A stretch of 64,000 bases of DNA from assembly GCA_002753095.1 (NCBI GenBank), contig PDZU01000002.1, positions 1 through 64,000 of the forward strand, in the 5' to 3' direction. Origin of the DNA: Magnetococcales bacterium (lineage in GTDB: Bacteria; Pseudomonadota; Magnetococcia; Magnetococcales; Magnetaquicoccaceae). Every line of letters begins with the position of its first letter. Positions within the stretch are counted from its first letter, which is position 1. Below the pieces are notes generated by a model. The model was not told the origin of the DNA. It searched no databases and worked only from the letters and a program-made list of their open reading frames with translations. A program made the translations under genes and the position numbers. Of the stretch, positions 59,316-64,000 are shown piece by piece.

Positions 59316-60374
59316 ATGGGCGGTAAATCTATTTTTTCTGCATTGTTTTCAAAAATGGTTGGGAAAGCGCCGGTTGTTGCGGAGCGGGCCAGCCCGCAGG
59401 GGGAGCGGGCTGGGGTGGCCACTTTGGTGCAGTCGCGGCAGACGGCGCTGCAGGCGGCGCAGGCAGAGGAGGATTGGAAGGGGGCGGCCCGTGCGGCGGT
59501 GGAGTTGAGCAATATTTGGTTGTTGACGGGGGATTGGCAGCCGCTGGTTGCCTTGGTGGCCCAGGCGGACGACTGGTTGCGCCGCCATGAAGATCCCTTG
59601 ACGCGGATCTATCTGCACAGCCGTTTGGCGGTGGTGCGGCACCGCCAGGGTGATTTAGCCGAGAGCCATCGTCTGTTTCAGGAGGCGGAACGTTGGCAGA
59701 GTGAGCGGCAGACCGCCTATGCGTGGTTGATCGGTTTGCCGGGAAGCTCCTACTGTGACCTGTTGCTGGAGCAGGCCCGTGGCCAGGGAGATTGGGAGCG
59801 GGTCTTGCACCGCAGCCAATATTCGCAAAAGGTGGTCAAGAATCAGTTTGCCTTGGCGATGGATTGTCTGATGCAGGGGCGGGCCTTGGCGGGTTTGCAG
59901 CAATCTGAGGCGGCGCGGGTGGCGTTGCAGCAGGGGGTGGTGCTGATGCGGCGCGCCAACCGTCGTTTATATCTGCCGGAGTTGTTGTTGCAGCAGGGCC
60001 ATTTTTTGCGCCGTGTCGGCGAGGTGGAGATGGCGCGTGCGGTGTGGGAGGAGGCGTGGCAGATGGCCCAGGAGGAGAGTTTGCGGCCCTGCCTAGTGGA
60101 TTGTCAACTTTTGGCGGGCCATCTGGCGTTGGATGAGGGGGAAGCAGGTGCAGCCGAGGCCGCCTTGCAGGCGGCAGAGGCGGAAATCAGCGCGCTGCAG
60201 TACGGACAGCGTCAGGGGGAGGCCGCGTTGTTGCGGGCCCGCGTGTGGCAACGGCAGGGGCGAGAACAAGCAGCGGCAAAACAGAGTCAGGTGGCCAGGG
60301 AGGAGATGAACGCCCGCCAACAGTGGGGGGTGTTGGCGCTGTGGGAGGGGGAGATGGGCGCGCAGGGTGCGTAG
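59316..60374 (+). CDS. TPR-like repeat protein
   Basis: Repeated helical pairs (LHSRLAVVRHRQGDLAESHRLFQEAERW; LLLQQGHFLRRVGEVEMARAVWEEAW). Confidence 0.65.
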   Translation: MGGKSIFSALFSKMVGKAPVVAERASPQGERAGVATLVQSRQTALQAAQAEEDWKGAARAAVELSNIWLLTGDWQPLVALVAQADDWLRRHEDPLTRIYLHSRLAVVRHRQGDLAESHRLFQEAERWQSERQTAYAWLIGLPGSSYCDLLLEQARGQGDWERVLHRSQYSQKVVKNQFALAMDCLMQGRALAGLQQSEAARVALQQGVVLMRRANRRLYLPELLLQQGHFLRRVGEVEMARAVWEEAWQMAQEESLRPCLVDCQLLAGHLALDEGEAGAAEAALQAAEAEISALQYGQRQGEAALLRARVWQRQGREQAAAKQSQVAREEMNARQQWGVLALWEGEMGAQGA

Positions 60375-60388
60375 CTGCAAAGCACTCA

Positions 60389-61087
60389 CTATGGGGCATG
60401 GCTGAAATCACTTGCGTTCAGAATGGCGACACCACCCTTGCCATTCAAACGGGTGAGGATGGTCACAGCTTGTGAAAAGTGCGTATTTTCGATGGTCGTG
60501 AGAGGCACCATGTAATTGTTCAGGGCGCGTACCACCTCTTGAACCCTCTTGATGTACCTCTGTCCCGTTTCCTCTCTGGTTCCCTTGCGCATGCGTTCCG
60601 TCTCGGTCAAAAAGGCAAAGGTATCCATCACAGCCCAAAGGGGGAAATGAAACTCCCTGGGTGTCGTATTGGGGGCGTCCAGATGTTCAAATATTTGCCT
60701 CTCTGCGTTAAAGTAGATACACCAACGGCCCGGATCTGGATCTTGCGCACCGTTCAAGTTCTCAGTAGAAGGCATTCTCAAGGTGCCGAAGAGGCTTGTC
60801 AGTCGTTGTTGTCCGTCCAGAACAAGATTTACTCTGTTTTGTGCAATATTTTTTAAGAGGATAGGACCAATAGAGTCGCGACAGCGAAAGTTGCCGTCCG
60901 TATTCCATAACAACAAAGATCCGATGGGATAGTGATTGCAGATGCTATCCATCAATTCACAGATTTGTGCCCGTTCCCATGCAAAAGGCTGATGAAAAGT
61001 GGGTATGCGGATGTTGCCTTGTTCTACGCGACGAATCAGGTCAAAGAGGCAAATGATTTCATGTTTAACTTCAATTTTTTGGCTCAT
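60389..61087 (-). CDS. DUF262 (GmrSD N-terminal-like) protein, C-terminally truncated
   Basis: IRIPTFHQPFAWERAQICELMDSI, LVLDGQQRLTSLFG; ends at ILTRLNGKGGVAILNASDFSHAP. Confidence 0.8.
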   Translation of the reverse strand: MSQKIEVKHEIICLFDLIRRVEQGNIRIPTFHQPFAWERAQICELMDSICNHYPIGSLLLWNTDGNFRCRDSIGPILLKNIAQNRVNLVLDGQQRLTSLFGTLRMPSTENLNGAQDPDPGRWCIYFNAERQIFEHLDAPNTTPREFHFPLWAVMDTFAFLTETERMRKGTREETGQRYIKRVQEVVRALNNYMVPLTTIENTHFSQAVTILTRLNGKGGVAILNASDFSHAP

Positions 61088-61096
61088 TGGTATGCC

Positions 61097-61978
61097 TCAC
61101 GTTTCATCCATAATCATTTGCAGGAGTTTCTCCAATTCGCCGTGACCGTCTCTATCACGCAAATTCTCCCGAGTCAGTGATTGGGCATAGGTGTCTAATA
61201 ATTTGTAACATTCATCTCCGAATAATTCTTTAACGTTGCAATAGTCTCGTTCACATGTAGTGTGCGCCAGAAAATCATTTATTTTTGACTTATATTTTGT
61301 CATGTTTGGTTCTTTAGCCCATTCAATCCATATTGCATCTGGAATATAATTTTCTATAGATCTCTTGGTTAATACGTGATATGGTATGTTATGCTTATTG
61401 CATGTGGCTTTTATTTTATTGATGTGATCTTTTTGATCTCCAATATATTCTGAGTCACTATCTGACATCACAATAACTCTTAATGGGATCAAATTTGATT
61501 GTGCTGCGAATGCTTCAATTGTTTTTGGAAGTTCTCCGACTCCTCCAGGGCTGTCGCAGGTAATTGATTCCGGTAGGTTACAATAATCAATCAGCGCTTT
61601 ATCAGCTAACGTCCGAATCATTGCTTTTAGAAAAATGCCATCACTGTTACGGTTTTCAATCAGTATTTTTAAAGGTTTGCTAACAAAGATCACAGCATGA
61701 TCAGGCGTTAGGTTAGAATGAATATTGTTTGATTGATGCGTTACTGTGATTTTCTTGTTATGGATTGATGAAGGCCAAGCGGCACTCATTATCATTTTCT
61801 CAATAGATAATCTCCCAAAGAATTTTTCTATGTGATGATACCACTCACTACCCTCGATGTCCGTGAAGGATTGATGATCAAAGATGTGGTATCCTCTGAA
61901 CACACGACAAGCAATTTCAATCATGTAGGGCCAATCTTCCTGATTTGCAACGGCATCCGGGTTAATAAATATTTTCAA
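61097..61978 (-). CDS. TOPRIM/DUF4435-like protein (TTG start)
   Basis: KPLKILIENRNSDGIFLKAMIRTL (acidic E motif), RVIVMSDSDSEY (DxD), YHVLTKRSIENYIPD; TTGA overlap with AAA gene. Confidence 0.55.
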   Translation of the reverse strand: MKIFINPDAVANQEDWPYMIEIACRVFRGYHIFDHQSFTDIEGSEWYHHIEKFFGRLSIEKMIMSAAWPSSIHNKKITVTHQSNNIHSNLTPDHAVIFVSKPLKILIENRNSDGIFLKAMIRTLADKALIDYCNLPESITCDSPGGVGELPKTIEAFAAQSNLIPLRVIVMSDSDSEYIGDQKDHINKIKATCNKHNIPYHVLTKRSIENYIPDAIWIEWAKEPNMTKYKSKINDFLAHTTCERDYCNVKELFGDECYKLLDTYAQSLTRENLRDRDGHGELEKLLQMIMDET

Positions 61979-63189
61979 CGCAGGCTTCCTTTCTTGCCGT
62001 TCTTGTGATTGGCACGATTGATTGCCATAACCTCTTGGTAACCTTCAGAATAGATTCCTGGTGGCCACCAATCGACACTGCCATCTTCTTTAATCTCAAT
62101 CGGTTTAAGGGTGCTGCAGCCCTCTGGAGATTCGTCAACCCAATACAGAGCAACCAGCTTTGCATCCGCGCTACCTTCGGCAATGCGGCGGCGAATGCGC
62201 AGCAGCAGATTTTCCGAATGGGTTTCCACCAAAACTTGCCCCCGCCCAAGCTTGGCTGTCTCCAAGAATAGATCCCCCAGGGCTGCCTGTGCCGCTGCAT
62301 GGAGACTGTTCTCCGGTTCTTCTACCAAATCCAGGAAAGAATCAATCGAGGAAGTATGGTAACGGTGGGAGAGTTGTAAAGCAACGACGGGCAAAATCTG
62401 TTGCATCCCTTGGCCTGCATCGGCCAAATTAATGGCAATCCCCTTTTTGCGCAGAACGCACTCCACTGCTTTGCCGAAAGTGTCCAAATCGAGGCGCCAT
62501 CCATCCAAATTTTGCGTAAACCATTCTCCAACTTCGGCAAGTAGTTGCCCATTGTTCGCCAACCAGTTAATACAACCATTGCCGTTGAATGATACGGTAT
62601 CCACTTGACCAAGTTTGTAAACATGCTCAGCATGTGCCCGTGCAGGGCCAAGATGCTGCAGGCGGTTCTCATGTCTTTCAATGAGGAACTCCCATTCTCC
62701 TTGAATACGCTTATCGATTGAGCCCTCGATGAATCCAAGTACTATCGCACTATTTGACTTGTGAAGATTTATGACATGCTCGATATTTTCTGCTTTGATT
62801 TCGAGAATATCCTTATTGAGGCGAAGATTCGTAACCAAAGGTTGATCATTCATCGCATCTTGAACATGTTGTAAGGTCAAGGAAAAATCTCCTTCACCCA
62901 GGTTTGTATCCTCAAGAGTTAGAGAAAAGTCAATGCTGTTGTTGGGTGACTTTCCGTGAACAAGGTCAAGGAAGGTGTGACCATAAATAAGATGATCTAT
63001 TTTTAATGGAAATGGCGTGTGTAAAGTTCGATGGCTGAACATGCTCAACAATAGTCTAATCAGCCTCAGAATGGCCGATTTTCCGCTACTGTTCTTGCCA
63101 TAGAACAGGGTGAGAGGACGCACATCGACCGTGACTGGATCGCGAAAAGCCTTGTAACGCGCACAACCGAAGGAGCGAATTTTGATCAT
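61975..63189 (-). CDS. AAA/ABC-like ATPase, DUF3696-type
   Basis: Walker A LFYGKNSSGKSAILRLI; DAGQGMQQILPVV; Walker B LVEEPENSLH; VETHSENLLLRIRRRI; DGSVDWWPPGIYSEGYQEV. Confidence 0.85.
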   Translation of the reverse strand: MIKIRSFGCARYKAFRDPVTVDVRPLTLFYGKNSSGKSAILRLIRLLLSMFSHRTLHTPFPLKIDHLIYGHTFLDLVHGKSPNNSIDFSLTLEDTNLGEGDFSLTLQHVQDAMNDQPLVTNLRLNKDILEIKAENIEHVINLHKSNSAIVLGFIEGSIDKRIQGEWEFLIERHENRLQHLGPARAHAEHVYKLGQVDTVSFNGNGCINWLANNGQLLAEVGEWFTQNLDGWRLDLDTFGKAVECVLRKKGIAINLADAGQGMQQILPVVALQLSHRYHTSSIDSFLDLVEEPENSLHAAAQAALGDLFLETAKLGRGQVLVETHSENLLLRIRRRIAEGSADAKLVALYWVDESPEGCSTLKPIEIKEDGSVDWWPPGIYSEGYQEVMAINRANHKNGKKGSLR

Positions 63190-63294
63190 TTGCTGTCATC
63201 CCCAGGAAAAGCCATCATTTAAAGAATGCAACGATTGCTCTCGCAAATCATACTCAAACATCCGGCGTCTCGCCAGATTCTCTGTTTTGCTTTC

Positions 63295-63807
63295 TTACCC
63301 CTTCCGATTCCGATAAGCGGCAATGTGGCGGGCAGCGACAGGGCTGTGTGGTACGCTGGGTGCGGGTGTTGTCAGCGGGGGGGATGGCACAGCGGGGGCG
63401 GTTGTTGTCGTCGGAACCTGCAGACGTTGCAGCAGCTCCTGCCGACTGGCCGGGCTGGCCGCCGGTTTGCTCTGCGGGGCGGCGGTGGCCGCTACGGTCG
63501 GGGTAGTGGTTCCTCCGGTGCCCAACGCCTGCAGCATGCCGCTTTGTCGTTCGGCCAGGGAGAGAGGAATGGGCTTGATGCCGGTCTGTTCGCGCAAATA
63601 GTCCAGCAGATGTTGCAAGGAGACCCCCTGCTCCGCCAACGTAACCCCAGAAGGTGGGGCAGGGGCAGCGGGTGCCGGAAGCTCCGGGGCAAAAATGGAG
63701 AGCATGCCGCTCTCTCTCTCGGCACGGGAGAGGGGCGTGGGCTGAATGCCTGTCTGCTGACGCAGATGGTGCAACAACGCCTGCCAAGGATCTTCCGTAT
63801 TGCCCAT
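63295..63807 (-). CDS. Hypothetical protein with internally duplicated motif
   Basis: LLHHLRQQTGIQPTPLSRAERESGML and LLDYLREQTGIKPIPLSLAERQSGML; separated by Pro/Ala linkers. Confidence 0.65.
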   Translation of the reverse strand: MGNTEDPWQALLHHLRQQTGIQPTPLSRAERESGMLSIFAPELPAPAAPAPPSGVTLAEQGVSLQHLLDYLREQTGIKPIPLSLAERQSGMLQALGTGGTTTPTVAATAAPQSKPAASPASRQELLQRLQVPTTTTAPAVPSPPLTTPAPSVPHSPVAARHIAAYRNRKG

Positions 63808-63809
63808 GT

Positions 63810-64000
63810 TCAACCCTCCGGTTCGCTTGCCGGACGGGGGGCGCGGGCACGATTGCGCGGCGAGCGGCTCTGGTTGGCGCTGCTGCGTGCCCGTTCCTCA
63901 ACCTTTTTTGCCAAAAATTCAATCATCTTTCCCGCTACATCGATGCCTGTGGCCGTCTCCAACCCCTCCAGGCCGGGCGAAGAGTTGATCTCCAACACCA
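63810..64000 (-). CDS. RimK-like ATP-grasp ligase, C-terminal part (continues beyond window)
   Basis: [29 protein letters not shown]. Confidence 0.8.
   Translation of the reverse strand, partial: VLEINSSPGLEGLETATGIDVAGKMIEFLAKKVEERARSSANQSRSPRNRARAPRPASEPEG

Overview
Proteobacterial chromosomal window (lineage not determinable from sequence alone) dominated by core genes plus a reverse-type sulfur oxidation (dsr) locus split into two blocks: dsrN-E-F-H-J-O-P (about 24.1-29.2 kb) and dsrA-B-L (about 42.4-46.8 kb). Between them lie the rpsF-priB-rpsR-DUF2232-rplI operon, a tRNA-Leu, a flagellin gene and others. Other blocks: fused pabBC; class-E-like succinate dehydrogenase sdhA-B-E; queG; EI24/CysZ-like, NnrS, lptG, lptF; an L-Ara4N (arn) cluster in which arnA is split into two genes; pepA-holC; a Mu gp29-like portal orphan; hemH; an ABC exporter; heme O synthase; HlyD-like protein; DUF1015; a hybrid histidine kinase with an Hpt/receiver partner; a TPR protein; a three-gene AAA-ATPase / TOPRIM-like / DUF262 cassette (candidate defence operon); and a rimK fragment at the end. 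The most striking unexplained signal is a family of about 400-bp mosaic hairpin elements without a transposase. It occurs at roughly ten loci in long and short forms, and its stems differ between copies in a compensatory way that preserves every palindrome. All functional calls come from reading motifs in the translations; no database search was run.
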